Shown piece by piece: positions 6,273-14,183 of a stretch of DNA of 64,000 nt. A program made the position numbers and the translations under genes. The notes beneath the pieces were generated by a model. The model made no database searches. It was not told where the DNA came from and was given only the letters and a program-made list of their open reading frames with translations. Each line of letters opens with the position of its first letter. Position 1 is the first letter of the stretch. The DNA lies in assembly GCA_041906465.1 (NCBI GenBank), contig JAYRJE010000009.1:1-64000 (forward strand). The letters run 5' to 3'. Origin of the DNA: Didemnitutus sp041906465. Lineage in GTDB: Bacteria > Verrucomicrobiota > Verrucomicrobiia > Opitutales > Opitutaceae.

Positions 6273-7253
6273 TTGACTCAGAGCATGAGCCAACGCGTTT
6301 CCCGTCCGGCCAGCTGGCAGAAAGTGATCGCGAACTTCCCAGCCGCCTTGCGCACCGACCTCGATGCACTCTGGGACAGCGGCGGCGTGCTCGCGCCTGC
6401 GCTGGTCGACCGCCTGCGGGCCAGTGTCGGAGGCGATCTCGGCGCGGCGATGATGCGACTGCTGCCGCTGGCGCAGCACTACGCGATCGTGCCGGTGTCG
6501 CATTATCGCGTCGGTGCGGTCGCCGCCGGAATGCCGGCGTCGCGTGGCGCGAGTCCCGCGTTGTATCTCGGGGCCAACTACGAGTTCGAAGGCGTGGCGC
6601 TGAGCTTCACGATTCATGCCGAACAATGCGCGACCAACCACGCCTGGTTGCGCGGCGAGCCCGGGCTCTCGCTGCTGGCGGTAACGGCCGCACCATGTGG
6701 CTACTGCCGCCAGTTTCTCAACGAGCTCAGCACCGCGGCCAAATTGTCAGTGCTGCTGCCGGCGAAAACAACGCGCGGCTTCAGCACGACGCCACTCGCG
6801 AAACTGCTTCCCCACTCCTTCGGCCCAACCGATCTGGGCATTAAAGGCGGCTTGATGGATCCTGCGCTCGCGGCGCCGACGCTAAAGCTGGTCGGACGCT
6901 CGAAAAGCGATGTGCTTGTGGACGCGGCACTCGAGGCCGCACAGCGCAGCTATGCGCCCTACCCGACCGACGAGGCGGGGCAATTCGCAGGCGTCGCGTT
7001 GCAATTCGCGGATGGCACGATCCGAGCCGGTCGCTACGCGGGCAACGCCGCCTACAACCCGAGTCTCTCGCCGCTGGAGTCTGTGCTGGCGGTCGCGCAT
7101 GTGAGTTCGTCGCTCGGGAAGACACGGCGCGTGAAACGCTGTGTGCTGGTCGAAGTGCCGACGCTGGCGAGTCAGCGCAGTGCAACCGAGGCCGTGCTGG
7201 CGGTCGTGGCACCGCGTGTGAGGTTGGAGTATTTTGCGGCCCGCGTCGGGTGA
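6273..7253 (+). CDS. cdd: Cytidine deaminase, two-domain (homodimeric) type
   Basis: Hydrolytic deamination of (deoxy)cytidine to (deoxy)uridine in pyrimidine salvage. The catalytic domain has the zinc set HAEQ (H115, E117) and PCGYCRQ (C142, C145), where E117 is the proton shuttle. A second, degenerate deaminase-like domain occupies about 200-326 (ALEAAQRSYAPYPT...AGRYAGNAAYNPSLSPLESVLA), without zinc ligands, as in the E. coli-type dimeric enzyme of about 294 residues; this one is slightly longer at its N-terminus. A start four codons later (Met at 6285) is equally possible. The gene stands alone, divergent from ada, with a large palindrome in its promoter. Confidence 0.92.
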   Translation: MTQSMSQRVSRPASWQKVIANFPAALRTDLDALWDSGGVLAPALVDRLRASVGGDLGAAMMRLLPLAQHYAIVPVSHYRVGAVAAGMPASRGASPALYLGANYEFEGVALSFTIHAEQCATNHAWLRGEPGLSLLAVTAAPCGYCRQFLNELSTAAKLSVLLPAKTTRGFSTTPLAKLLPHSFGPTDLGIKGGLMDPALAAPTLKLVGRSKSDVLVDAALEAAQRSYAPYPTDEAGQFAGVALQFADGTIRAGRYAGNAAYNPSLSPLESVLAVAHVSSSLGKTRRVKRCVLVEVPTLASQRSATEAVLAVVAPRVRLEYFAARVG

Positions 7254-7266
7254 TGCGCCGCGGCCG

Positions 7267-8025
7267 CTACTCGGGCAGGTAGTTGCGAATGTCCGGCAGC
7301 TCTTTCACGCGACGACCGCTGCGATTGCGTTCGAAATAAGGTTCCGGTTTAGGAGCATCTTCGTCCGCTTCGGCGTCCTCTTCTTCGTCGTCGGTTTCGA
7401 TTTCGATGCCGGAGAGATCCTCGAATTCTTCGAAGTATTGCGCGACGCGGCGTGGCGTCGGGTCGAGGACGATGGCCGGATTGGCGAGGCCGCCCTGCTT
7501 CACCTGGATGAAGTGCGCCGGATAGAACTGGTCCTCATAGCGACGGATGAACGCGCTCAACCACTTGTTCGCGACACCTTCGCGTTTGGTCAGGAACACG
7601 ACGTCGGAAAAATAGATGCACGCGTCGAACCACGCCGCGAGCGGGGCCTGCTTCTCGGCGAGCTGGCAATCGACCACGGTGAAGATGCGCGCGAGTTCGA
7701 GGTGGTGGCGAACGAGCCACGGCTTGAGCGACTCAAGCTGCGCCATTGGATCGCCGCGGGATTCGGCGATGAAGAAGACGGCGCCGGTCGTCGGCAGGTT
7801 TTCGATCTCGGGCAACTCGGTGCCGCCCCCCGACCAGCGGCGCACTTCGGTATTGGCGCGCGCGACGAGTTTTTCGTCGGTCGGGTCGGCGGATTCGCTC
7901 GCGGCCAGCAGCACGAGGGCCGGGTCGTTGGGCGCGAGGCCGTTTTCGATCAAATCGAATACGATGCCGCGACGGCCGGAACCGGGAGTGCCGAGGATGA
8001 AGTAGAAGGCGGCGGAGGAGCTCAT
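7267..8025 (-). CDS. P-loop NTPase related to the CobW/G3E family
   Basis: A 252-residue cytosolic protein beginning with a beta strand and Walker A loop (FYFILGTPGSGRRGIV, residues 7-22). A later IFTVVDCQLAE segment and SDVVFLTKREGVANKWL occupy the places of the VVD and NKxD motifs of CobW-like GTPases, though the base-specificity motif is changed to TKRE. The C-terminus is highly acidic (about 205-225) followed by a basic tail. CobW-like proteins deliver metals, but without the CxCC metal motif that role is not supported here. The start at 8025 is chosen because the domain begins there; longer readings run into aroC. Only 38 bp separate it from aroC, so co-transcription is likely. Confidence 0.7.
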   Translation of the reverse strand: MSSSAAFYFILGTPGSGRRGIVFDLIENGLAPNDPALVLLAASESADPTDEKLVARANTEVRRWSGGGTELPEIENLPTTGAVFFIAESRGDPMAQLESLKPWLVRHHLELARIFTVVDCQLAEKQAPLAAWFDACIYFSDVVFLTKREGVANKWLSAFIRRYEDQFYPAHFIQVKQGGLANPAIVLDPTPRRVAQYFEEFEDLSGIEIETDDEEEDAEADEDAPKPEPYFERNRSGRRVKELPDIRNYLPE

Positions 8026-8063
8026 CGGGATCGGAACGAATGCGGGCGCACGGGCCCGACAAG

Positions 8064-9155
8064 TCAGAACTTGAAAGTCCGGTTTTGCGCCGCGTGCCGC
8101 ATCCAGTGATCGACGAGCACGAGCGCGGTCATGGCTTCGACAATCACGACGGCGCGCGGCACGACGCACGGATCGTGGCGACCGCGGCCTTGGAGCTCGG
8201 TTGGCGCGCCGTAGACATCGACGGTCTGCTGCAACTGCATGATCGTGGCGGTGGGCTTGAAGGCGACACGGAAGACCAGCTCCTCGCCGTTGCTGATGCC
8301 GCCTTGGACGCCGCCGGACTTGTTCGTGGCGGTGCGAACTTTACCGCGTTTCGCAACGAAAGCGTCGTTGTGCTGCGAGCCTTTGAGGAGCGTGCCGGTG
8401 AAACCGCTGCCGATCTCGAACCCTTTGGTCGCGGGGAGCGAGAGCATGGCTTTTGCGAGATCGGCCTCGAGGCGATCGAAGACGGGTTCGCCGAGGCCGA
8501 CGGGGACGTTGCGCACGCGACACTCGATGATGCCGCCGACGGAATCGCCCTCGGCGCGCGCCTGCTTGATGGTCGCGATCATTTTCTCGGCGGTCGGGCC
8601 GTGCGGGCAGCGCACGGCGTTGGCCTCGACCTCCGCGAGCGTCGGAAAGTGATCGAGCGAGGGTGCGGCGATGTGGTGGATGTGCGTGACGTAAGCGCGA
8701 ATCTCAACCTTGCCGGCGAGGGTGAGGATCTTGCGCGCCACGGCGCCGGCGGCGACGCGGCCGATGGTCTCGCGCGCGGAGGAACGTCCGCCGCCGCGGT
8801 GATCGCGGAGGCCGAACTTGGTTTGGTAGGTGAAGTCCGCGTGCGAGGGTCGGAACTTGCCCTTCATCTCGTCGTAGGCAGAGGAGCGCGCGTCGGCATT
8901 ACGCACGAGCATCGCGAGCGGCTGGCCGGTGGTGCGGCCCTCGAAGAGGCCGGAAAGGAACTCGAGTTGGTCCGCTTCCTTGCGCGGCGTGGTGATGTCG
9001 CTCTGGCCAGGACGGCGGCGGTCGAGGTCGGCCTGCACGTCGGCCTCGGTGAGCGGCAGACGCGGCGGGCAGCCATCGATCACGACGCCGATGGACGGAC
9101 CATGGCTCTCGCCCCACGTGGAGATGGTGAAGAGTTTGCCGAACGAGTTGGGCAC
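8064..9155 (-). CDS. aroC: Chorismate synthase
   Basis: Last step of the shikimate pathway: 5-enolpyruvylshikimate-3-phosphate to chorismate, with reduced FMN. The 364-residue protein has the family's hallmark segments: SFGKLFTISTWGESHGPSIG at the N-terminus (conserved His in ESHG), a GRSSARET motif near the middle, and the FMN-site region GGISNGEELVFRVAFKPT. Translation probably starts at GTG 9155, because homologues begin with xPNSFG; an upstream ATG would extend the protein by 30 unconserved residues into the divergent FMN reductase gene. It heads a leftward pair with the P-loop protein. Confidence 0.95.
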   Translation of the reverse strand: MPNSFGKLFTISTWGESHGPSIGVVIDGCPPRLPLTEADVQADLDRRRPGQSDITTPRKEADQLEFLSGLFEGRTTGQPLAMLVRNADARSSAYDEMKGKFRPSHADFTYQTKFGLRDHRGGGRSSARETIGRVAAGAVARKILTLAGKVEIRAYVTHIHHIAAPSLDHFPTLAEVEANAVRCPHGPTAEKMIATIKQARAEGDSVGGIIECRVRNVPVGLGEPVFDRLEADLAKAMLSLPATKGFEIGSGFTGTLLKGSQHNDAFVAKRGKVRTATNKSGGVQGGISNGEELVFRVAFKPTATIMQLQQTVDVYGAPTELQGRGRHDPCVVPRAVVIVEAMTALVLVDHWMRHAAQNRTFKF

Positions 9156-9215
9156 GACGGAGAGGTTGGGCGAAGGTCGCTTGCAAGCAAGCCCCGGCTG
9201 GGCATCGTGCCGCGC

Positions 9216-9824
9216 ATGAAATTCTTCGTGCTGAGCGGCAGCCATCGCGTGGAAGCGCAGTCGTTGAAGGTCGCGAAATATGTCGCCGCCGCGCTGCCTC
9301 AGGAGGTCGCGGGCGCGGAGGTGTTTCTCTACAGCCTGAGCAGCAATCCGCTCCCGCTGTGGGACGAGGCGAGCGGTGGCGCGCCGGACGAGTTATGGGA
9401 CCCGATCTCGCGCGAGCTGAGGGCGGCGGACGCGCTCGTGGTGGTCACGCCTGAGTGGAACGGCATGGTGACGCCCGGCGTGAAAAATTTTCTGATGAAC
9501 TGTTCGGCCGATGAAATCGGTCATAAGCCCGGCCTGATCGTCACGGTCTCAGCAGGACGCGGCGGCAGCTACCCGGTCTCAGAGCTACGCATGAGCGGCA
9601 CGAAGAACAACCGCCTGGCGTGGATTCCGGAGCATGTGATCGTGCAACACGTCGAGGGAAATCTGAATGCGCCCGACGGCGCGGCCGGAATCGTGAAAGA
9701 GGACGCGACGATTCGCGCGCGCCTGCGGTATGCGTTGCGCGTGCTCAGCGCCTATGGCGAGGCATTGAGAAGGGTGCGCGCGAGCGGCGTCGTGGACCAC
9801 AAAACATATCGCAGCGGGATGTGA
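9216..9824 (+). CDS. NADPH-dependent FMN reductase family protein
   Basis: A 202-residue flavodoxin-fold protein. The N-terminal MKFFVLSGSHRVEAQSLKVA contains the FMN phosphate-binding loop (GSHR-x-x-S) of the SsuE/ArsH/chromate-reductase family, and VVVTPEWNGMVTPGVKNF around residues 86-103 matches the conserved TPEYNxxxPGxLKN loop. Expected to reduce FMN or quinones using NADPH. Divergent from aroC with about 60 bp between starts; FMNH2 supply to chorismate synthase is a plausible but unproven link. Confidence 0.85.
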   Translation: MKFFVLSGSHRVEAQSLKVAKYVAAALPQEVAGAEVFLYSLSSNPLPLWDEASGGAPDELWDPISRELRAADALVVVTPEWNGMVTPGVKNFLMNCSADEIGHKPGLIVTVSAGRGGSYPVSELRMSGTKNNRLAWIPEHVIVQHVEGNLNAPDGAAGIVKEDATIRARLRYALRVLSAYGEALRRVRASGVVDHKTYRSGM

Positions 9825-9864
9825 AACGCCGCGCGGCGCGGTGAGCCCGCCCCGCCGGCGAAAT

Positions 9865-9940
9865 TGGCGCCCCCGCCCGGACTTGAACCGGGATGCGCGG
9901 TTTAGGAAACCGCTGCTCTATCCAGTTGAGCTACGGGGAC
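9865..9940 (-). tRNA. tRNA-Arg (anticodon CCT)
   Basis: Complete cloverleaf on the minus strand: acceptor GTCCCCG paired with CGGGGGC, D-loop with AACTGGATAGAGC, anticodon stem GCGGT/ACCGC around the loop TTCCTAA (anticodon CCT), T-arm with GGTTCAAGTCC, and an encoded CCA end. 76 nt. Confidence 0.97.
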
Positions 9941-10047
9941 TAATCGCCCGGGAAAGAAGGCAACGCCGCGCACCTCCGCAAAGCTAAAAAATGTCCGTTG
10001 ACAGAGCGCGCCCCGGCAGCAACATCTCGTCCCCTTTTCCAATCTTC

Positions 10048-10239
10048 ATGAGCACCGAACAGAAGCAACAGAGCCTCAAGCCGGAAGAGATTCCGATGAC
10101 CCAGCCGCAGTTGATGTCCCGCTACATCACGGACACGGGCAAGATTCTCCCCCGCAAGTATACCGGCATGTCGGCCAAGCAGCAGCGCGAGGTGACGCGT
10201 AAGATCAAGCGCGCGCGCCAGATGCTGGTGATGCAGTAA
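10048..10239 (+). CDS. rpsR: 30S ribosomal protein bS18
   Basis: Small-subunit platform protein. The conserved region SRYITDTGKILPRKYTGMSAKQQREVTRKIKRARQMLVM covers the typical S18 core (YI..TGKI.PR..TG.SAK.QR......IKRAR). With the start at 10048 it has 63 residues, a little shorter than the usual 70-75; an in-frame Met at 9991 would give 82 but has no better ribosome site. Not in the usual rpsF-ssb-rpsR-rplI arrangement; it is alone, with its own terminator. Confidence 0.93.
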   Translation: MSTEQKQQSLKPEEIPMTQPQLMSRYITDTGKILPRKYTGMSAKQQREVTRKIKRARQMLVMQ

Positions 10240-10266
10240 GCCGGAGCTCGTCCTCCTTTCGCATTG

Positions 10267-10297
10267 AGCCGGAGCAATCGCTCCGGCTTTTTGTTTT
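10267..10297 (+). terminator. Intrinsic terminator after rpsR
   Basis: Perfect 9-bp stem AGCCGGAGC/GCTCCGGCT with an AATC loop, followed by TTTTGTTTTT. Lies 27 bp after the rpsR stop and just before the next start codon. Confidence 0.9.
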
Positions 10298-10302
10298 TCC
10301 GC

Positions 10303-11298
10303 ATGAAGACTCGCGTGCACGCGCCCACTCCTGCTGCGCTCCGACGCCTGGCGACGGCGTTGCGTCGGGGCGAGCTGGTCGCGATCCCGACCGAAACGGT
10401 TTACGGGTTGGCCGCCAACGCGCTCGATGCGCGGGCATGCCGCCGGATTTTCACGGCCAAACGGCGGCCGGCCAACGATCCACTGATCGTGCACGTGACC
10501 GATTTACGGGCGGCGGAGAACGTGGCGGAGTTCAATGACACGGCGCGCGTTCTCGTGCGAGCGTTCTGGCCCGGGCCGCTCACGCTGGTGCTGCCGAAGC
10601 GCTCGTGCGTCCCGCCGATCGTGACGTCGGGGCAAGGCACCGTAGCCGTGCGCGCGCCGGCGCATCCGCTGGCGCGAAAACTCCTGGCGCTCGCGCGCAT
10701 CCCGCTGGCGGCGCCGAGCGCGAACCCGTTCGGTTACGTAAGTCCGACCACGGCAGCGCATGTGCTCGACGGGCTCGGCGGCCGTGTTCCGCATGTGCTC
10801 GACGGGGGTGCGTGCGACGTGGGCGTGGAGTCGACGATCGTAGACGTGAGCGATCCGGCGCGGCTCGTCGTGCTGCGCCCCGGCGCGATCACGCCGCGCG
10901 ATTTGCGGTCGGCCCTCCGTCGAGTGGGGCCAAAGGTGTCGATCGGTAAACGGGCGCGAGAGAAGACCCTCGCGCCCGGCTTGCTCGACCAGCACTATAG
11001 TCCGCACACGCCGCTGACACTCGTCGCTCGCGCCCCTCGCATCGTCGAGGCGAAGACGGGGATGATCTACTGGGTTCGCCCGCGTGCGGTCGTGCCGGGC
11101 CGGAATATTTTCGCGCTGACGCGAAATGGCCACGCGGAGGATGCGGCGCGCGCGCTGTATGCCGTGCTACGGATGGCTGACGCGGGCCGCTTCGCTGCGC
11201 TCATCTGCGAAAAAGCACCGGCGCGAGCCGGTGCTTTGGGAGAAGCGATCAACGATCGATTGCGGCGCGCCGCGGGCAAGCGGCGCGCGGCGCATTAA
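10303..11298 (+). CDS. tsaC: L-threonylcarbamoyladenylate synthase, Sua5 type
   Basis: Makes threonylcarbamoyl-AMP from Thr, bicarbonate and ATP, the first step of t6A37 tRNA modification. The YrdC domain spans about 10-200: GELVAIPTETVYGLAANA, KRRPANDPLIVHV, AAPSANPFGYVSPTTAAHV and the VESTIVDV loop are all diagnostic. A C-terminal Sua5 domain (about 225-331) follows a HYSPHTPL linker motif, so this is the long Sua5 form rather than the short TsaC. The start at 10303 precedes the domain directly. Its stop codon shares the TTAA at 11295-11298 with the stop of the convergent kinase gene, and it carries a terminator for that gene within its 3' end. Confidence 0.92.
   Translation: MKTRVHAPTPAALRRLATALRRGELVAIPTETVYGLAANALDARACRRIFTAKRRPANDPLIVHVTDLRAAENVAEFNDTARVLVRAFWPGPLTLVLPKRSCVPPIVTSGQGTVAVRAPAHPLARKLLALARIPLAAPSANPFGYVSPTTAAHVLDGLGGRVPHVLDGGACDVGVESTIVDVSDPARLVVLRPGAITPRDLRSALRRVGPKVSIGKRAREKTLAPGLLDQHYSPHTPLTLVARAPRIVEAKTGMIYWVRPRAVVPGRNIFALTRNGHAEDAARALYAVLRMADAGRFAALICEKAPARAGALGEAINDRLRRAAGKRRAAH
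11208..11237 (-). terminator. Intrinsic terminator for the kinase operon, inside the convergent coding sequence
   Basis: An exact 11-bp stem AAAGCACCGGC/GCCGGTGCTTT with a 4-nt loop. On the minus strand it is followed by TTTTT (positions 11214-11210), so it would stop leftward transcription about 60 nt past the kinase stop codon while lying within the last 90 bp of the convergent tsaC/sua5 gene. In the rightward direction only three T follow. Confidence 0.7.
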
Positions 11299-13517
11299 CG
11301 CGGGGCGGCCTCGCCCTTTTCGCGCTTCGCCATCGTGATGTAGTAATCCTTGTAGGACTTGTCGTAGTATTGCGCGTAGTAGTAGCCGGAGACCGTCAGA
11401 TTCAGGCCGTTCAACACGGCGCCGAAGCAGGGAACGTTGACCTCCAACAGACGACGAGCGGCAAACTGCGCGGCTTTGCGGCGCACGCGGTTGAAGTAGA
11501 TCGTGAACATCGAGCCGTCGACCAGGGGGAGAATGATCAGGGCGTCGCTGACCGCCGCGAGCGGCGGAGTGTCGAAGAACACACGATCGTATTTCTTCCG
11601 GAGCTCCGAAATCATCACCTCGAATCCCTTGCTGTTGAGAATCTGCGTCGGGTTTTTCGCGCGACCGCCAGCGGGGATGATGTCGAGGCCTGGGTGCAGA
11701 TTTTTGACTGTGACGTCGTCGAGCGACGCCGTGCCTGCGCACACATCGATCACGCCTTTGAGATTCTCGATGCGGAACGATTTGTGAACGTTCGGCTTGC
11801 GGAGATCGCAATCGACAATGCACACGCGCTCGCCGTGGGCGGCAAACGTCAGCGCGAGATTGGTCGAGACGAATGACTTGCCTTCGCCCGGAATCGTCGA
11901 GGTCGTGAGGATGCACTGGGCATTCTTGCTCTCGTCCTTGAGGCGGAGCGAGGAGTGGAGCGCGAGGAAAGCTTCGGAGACCTGTTTGTCCTGGTTGTTG
12001 ACGACGATCTGCGCCTTGTCGGGCTGCTCCATGCGCTTGATCTCGGGAATGATGCCGACGAGCGGGAGCCCGATAACGCCTTCGATATCGAATGACGATT
12101 TCACGCGATCGTCGATGTAAGCGACGAAGAACGCGAAGGCAGTGCCGAGCGTCAGGCCGCCGAGGAAGCCGAGCGCGAGATTGAGCGGGATGTTGGGCGA
12201 GTAGTGTTTCAGGGCCGGCGACGCGCGATCCACGATGCGAGCATTCTGGGTTTCGATGGTGCTGCTCATCGAGGTTTCCTTCATGCGTGCGAGCGTGTTG
12301 CCGAGCAGTTGTTCGCTGATACGGAGATCGCGCTCGAGATTGGAGTATTCGACGGCCGCGCGGTCGAGATCGAGCGATTCGGATTCTTGTTTCGCCAGCG
12401 AGGCGCGCGCTTGTTCGTCGCTGCGCAGCGCCGTTTGATAGTCCGCCTCGGTCATGGCCACGGCGGTAACCAACGCGCGATTCAGTTCCGCTTCCGTCTG
12501 ATTCAACGAGTTCATCGCCTCGATCATCTTGGGGTGCTTGTCGCGATAGCGTTCGCGAAGCTGCGCGATGACGATTTTCTGCGCGGAGACCTGCTGCACC
12601 AGTTGGGCGATCAACGGTTGGCTGGAAACGAACGGCAGATCCAAGAGCCCCGTGAGCGGCTCGCGGCGCTCCTGCACCTGTTTCCAGCGGACTTCCGCTT
12701 CCTTGCGACGTGCGTCGGTCTGAGTGACGTAGTTGTTCAGCGCCTTCAGCTTTTCAGTGACGATGTCTTTGCGCTGATCGAGGGAAACGAGATTGTTCTT
12801 CTCGCGGTAGCCTTGGAGAGACATCGCAAGCTCCTCGACCTTCTTCTTTTGCTGCTCGGCACGGATCTTCAACTCGTCGACAGCCTTCATCGACTCCTCA
12901 ATACGGAGACGCGAGTTGTGCGCGATGAACTCGTCCAGGAACAGATTCGCGATCTTCGCCGCCATGAAGCGATCCGGGTGCGTGTATTGCACCTGAATGA
13001 TCAGGCTCAGGCGGACTGGAACGATCTTGCGGTTCAGCAAAATAATCCCCGCCGGCGTGACTGGTTCGTCCGAGCCTCCCTTTTGATAAGGGGCCAAAAA
13101 CTGTCGGAGATCATCACCTGAGAGGCGATCGGCCACTGCCTGGACGATGGAGAGGCTCTCGAGGACCTTCACCTGGGTGTTTAAGTCTTCGGCAGAGCGG
13201 ATTTCGTTATCCACCACGCCCTGAACCTGCATGACCACCGGGTCGCGGCGGAACACCTGAACGCTGGCGGAAGAGAGATAAAGGCGTGTCCGGGTGAACG
13301 TGTAGACACCCACCGAACTGAGGACCAACAAGAAGACGACCACGATATACCACACGCGCTCCCGGAGGATCAGCATGTAGTCTTGGAAGCCACGCTGGAC
13401 GGTGGTTTCCGAACCACCGCCATAGCCGCCGTAACCGCCGCCGTAGTTATTGCCGTAATAGGTGTAAGGATAGGCGCCAGAGCCTGAGCCCTTGTCGAAT
13501 TTACTGCCTTGTTCCAT
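11295..13517 (-). CDS. Polysaccharide co-polymerase / tyrosine autokinase (Wzc-like BY-kinase)
   Basis: Controls chain length and export of an extracellular polysaccharide by cycles of tyrosine autophosphorylation. The 740-residue protein has a Tyr/Gly-rich cytoplasmic N-terminus (about 12-36), TM1 (YIVVVFLLVLSSVGVYTF), a long periplasmic Wzz/coiled-coil region rich in Glu/Lys/Gln heptads (about 190-400), a second TM near 440 (LALGFLGGLTLGTAFAFFV), then the BY-kinase domain: Walker A GEGKS at about 544-548, the VDCDLRKP Walker A' motif, and a C-terminal cluster of eight Tyr within about 712-726. The start at 13517 follows the exporter stop by 4 nt; an earlier Met would overlap that gene. Last gene of the export operon. 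Confidence 0.92.
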   Translation of the reverse strand: MEQGSKFDKGSGSGAYPYTYYGNNYGGGYGGYGGGSETTVQRGFQDYMLILRERVWYIVVVFLLVLSSVGVYTFTRTRLYLSSASVQVFRRDPVVMQVQGVVDNEIRSAEDLNTQVKVLESLSIVQAVADRLSGDDLRQFLAPYQKGGSDEPVTPAGIILLNRKIVPVRLSLIIQVQYTHPDRFMAAKIANLFLDEFIAHNSRLRIEESMKAVDELKIRAEQQKKKVEELAMSLQGYREKNNLVSLDQRKDIVTEKLKALNNYVTQTDARRKEAEVRWKQVQERREPLTGLLDLPFVSSQPLIAQLVQQVSAQKIVIAQLRERYRDKHPKMIEAMNSLNQTEAELNRALVTAVAMTEADYQTALRSDEQARASLAKQESESLDLDRAAVEYSNLERDLRISEQLLGNTLARMKETSMSSTIETQNARIVDRASPALKHYSPNIPLNLALGFLGGLTLGTAFAFFVAYIDDRVKSSFDIEGVIGLPLVGIIPEIKRMEQPDKAQIVVNNQDKQVSEAFLALHSSLRLKDESKNAQCILTTSTIPGEGKSFVSTNLALTFAAHGERVCIVDCDLRKPNVHKSFRIENLKGVIDVCAGTASLDDVTVKNLHPGLDIIPAGGRAKNPTQILNSKGFEVMISELRKKYDRVFFDTPPLAAVSDALIILPLVDGSMFTIYFNRVRRKAAQFAARRLLEVNVPCFGAVLNGLNLTVSGYYYAQYYDKSYKDYYITMAKREKGEAAPR

Positions 13518-13521
13518 GCGC

Positions 13522-14115
13522 TTAGAGAATGCGTTCCGGCACGAAGAGGACATCGCCCTTGATGAGCGGCCACTTCTCCGTCGAACTGCCCTTCATTAGA
13601 TCGTCGAGATTGATGGTGAAAATTTCGGTCTTGTCGCCGGTCTGACGCGTGAGCCGAACCTTGCGAATGTCTGCGATGCGCGACTGGCCACCGGCCTTCG
13701 CAATCGCCTCCATGATAGTCATCTGCTGCTCGGGCGTGAACGCGATGGCGCCAGGCTGATTGACCGCACCGAGCACCTGGACCGTGCGCGGCGTGTATTC
13801 GAGCACGGTAATGGTGATCTGCGGATTCTTGAGGAACTCGGCGTCGTAACGCGCCCGCACCAACTCCTCGGCCTGACGCACCGATTTGCCCGTGAGATCA
13901 AGCGATCCGATCAGAGGCAAATTGATCGCCCCTTCCTGACTGATACGAACTTGGCGCTCCAGATCAGGCTCTTGGAAAACGACGACGCGCAGCAGATCGA
14001 GAGGTTGCAGGGTGTAATCAACCGCCGGCAATTCGGGCGATTTGGCCGGCGCCGCCACGTCGTTGGCGTATGCGGCCACCGACAGAGTCAGAAGCATCAG
14101 AAGAAGATGTCTCAT
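13522..14115 (-). CDS. Polysaccharide export protein, Wza/GumB-like
   Basis: A 197-residue periplasmic/outer-membrane export protein. It begins with a signal peptide (LLLMLLTLSVAAYA), without a lipobox Cys. A Poly_export domain (about 33-112, YTLQPLDLLRVVVFQEPDLERQVRISQEGAINLPLIG) is followed by one SLBB domain (about 115-190, VQVLGAVNQPGAIAFTPEQQMTIMEAIAKAGG). It is shorter than E. coli Wza (359 aa), lacking the C-terminal membrane helix, so the outer-membrane channel may come from the beta-barrel protein encoded upstream. It lies 4 nt from the kinase gene, and a terminator-like hairpin precedes its start codon by a few nt. Confidence 0.9.
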   Translation of the reverse strand: MRHLLLMLLTLSVAAYANDVAAPAKSPELPAVDYTLQPLDLLRVVVFQEPDLERQVRISQEGAINLPLIGSLDLTGKSVRQAEELVRARYDAEFLKNPQITITVLEYTPRTVQVLGAVNQPGAIAFTPEQQMTIMEAIAKAGGQSRIADIRKVRLTRQTGDKTEIFTINLDDLMKGSSTEKWPLIKGDVLFVPERIL

Positions 14116-14160
14116 GGAAAAAAGAGAAACGGAAGAAGATCGTAACCGATCTTCTTCCGT
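14116..14160 (-). terminator. Terminator-like hairpin between the barrel gene and the exporter gene, possible attenuator
   Basis: A 14-bp perfect stem (ACGGAAGAAGATCG with CGATCTTCTTCCGT, 14128-14159) and a TAAC loop. Read leftward it is followed by TTCTCTTTTTT and then the exporter start codon. With only 68 nt between the genes there is little room for a separate promoter after the hairpin, so expression of the exporter and kinase would require read-through or antitermination. Confidence 0.75.
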
Positions 14161-14183
14161 CGAGATTAATCCTCCACTGATTT

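Noticed and set aside
8040..9215. Rightward extension of the FMN-reductase frame through aroC
   Set aside because: It runs antisense to the whole of aroC; the reductase domain starts exactly at Met 9216.
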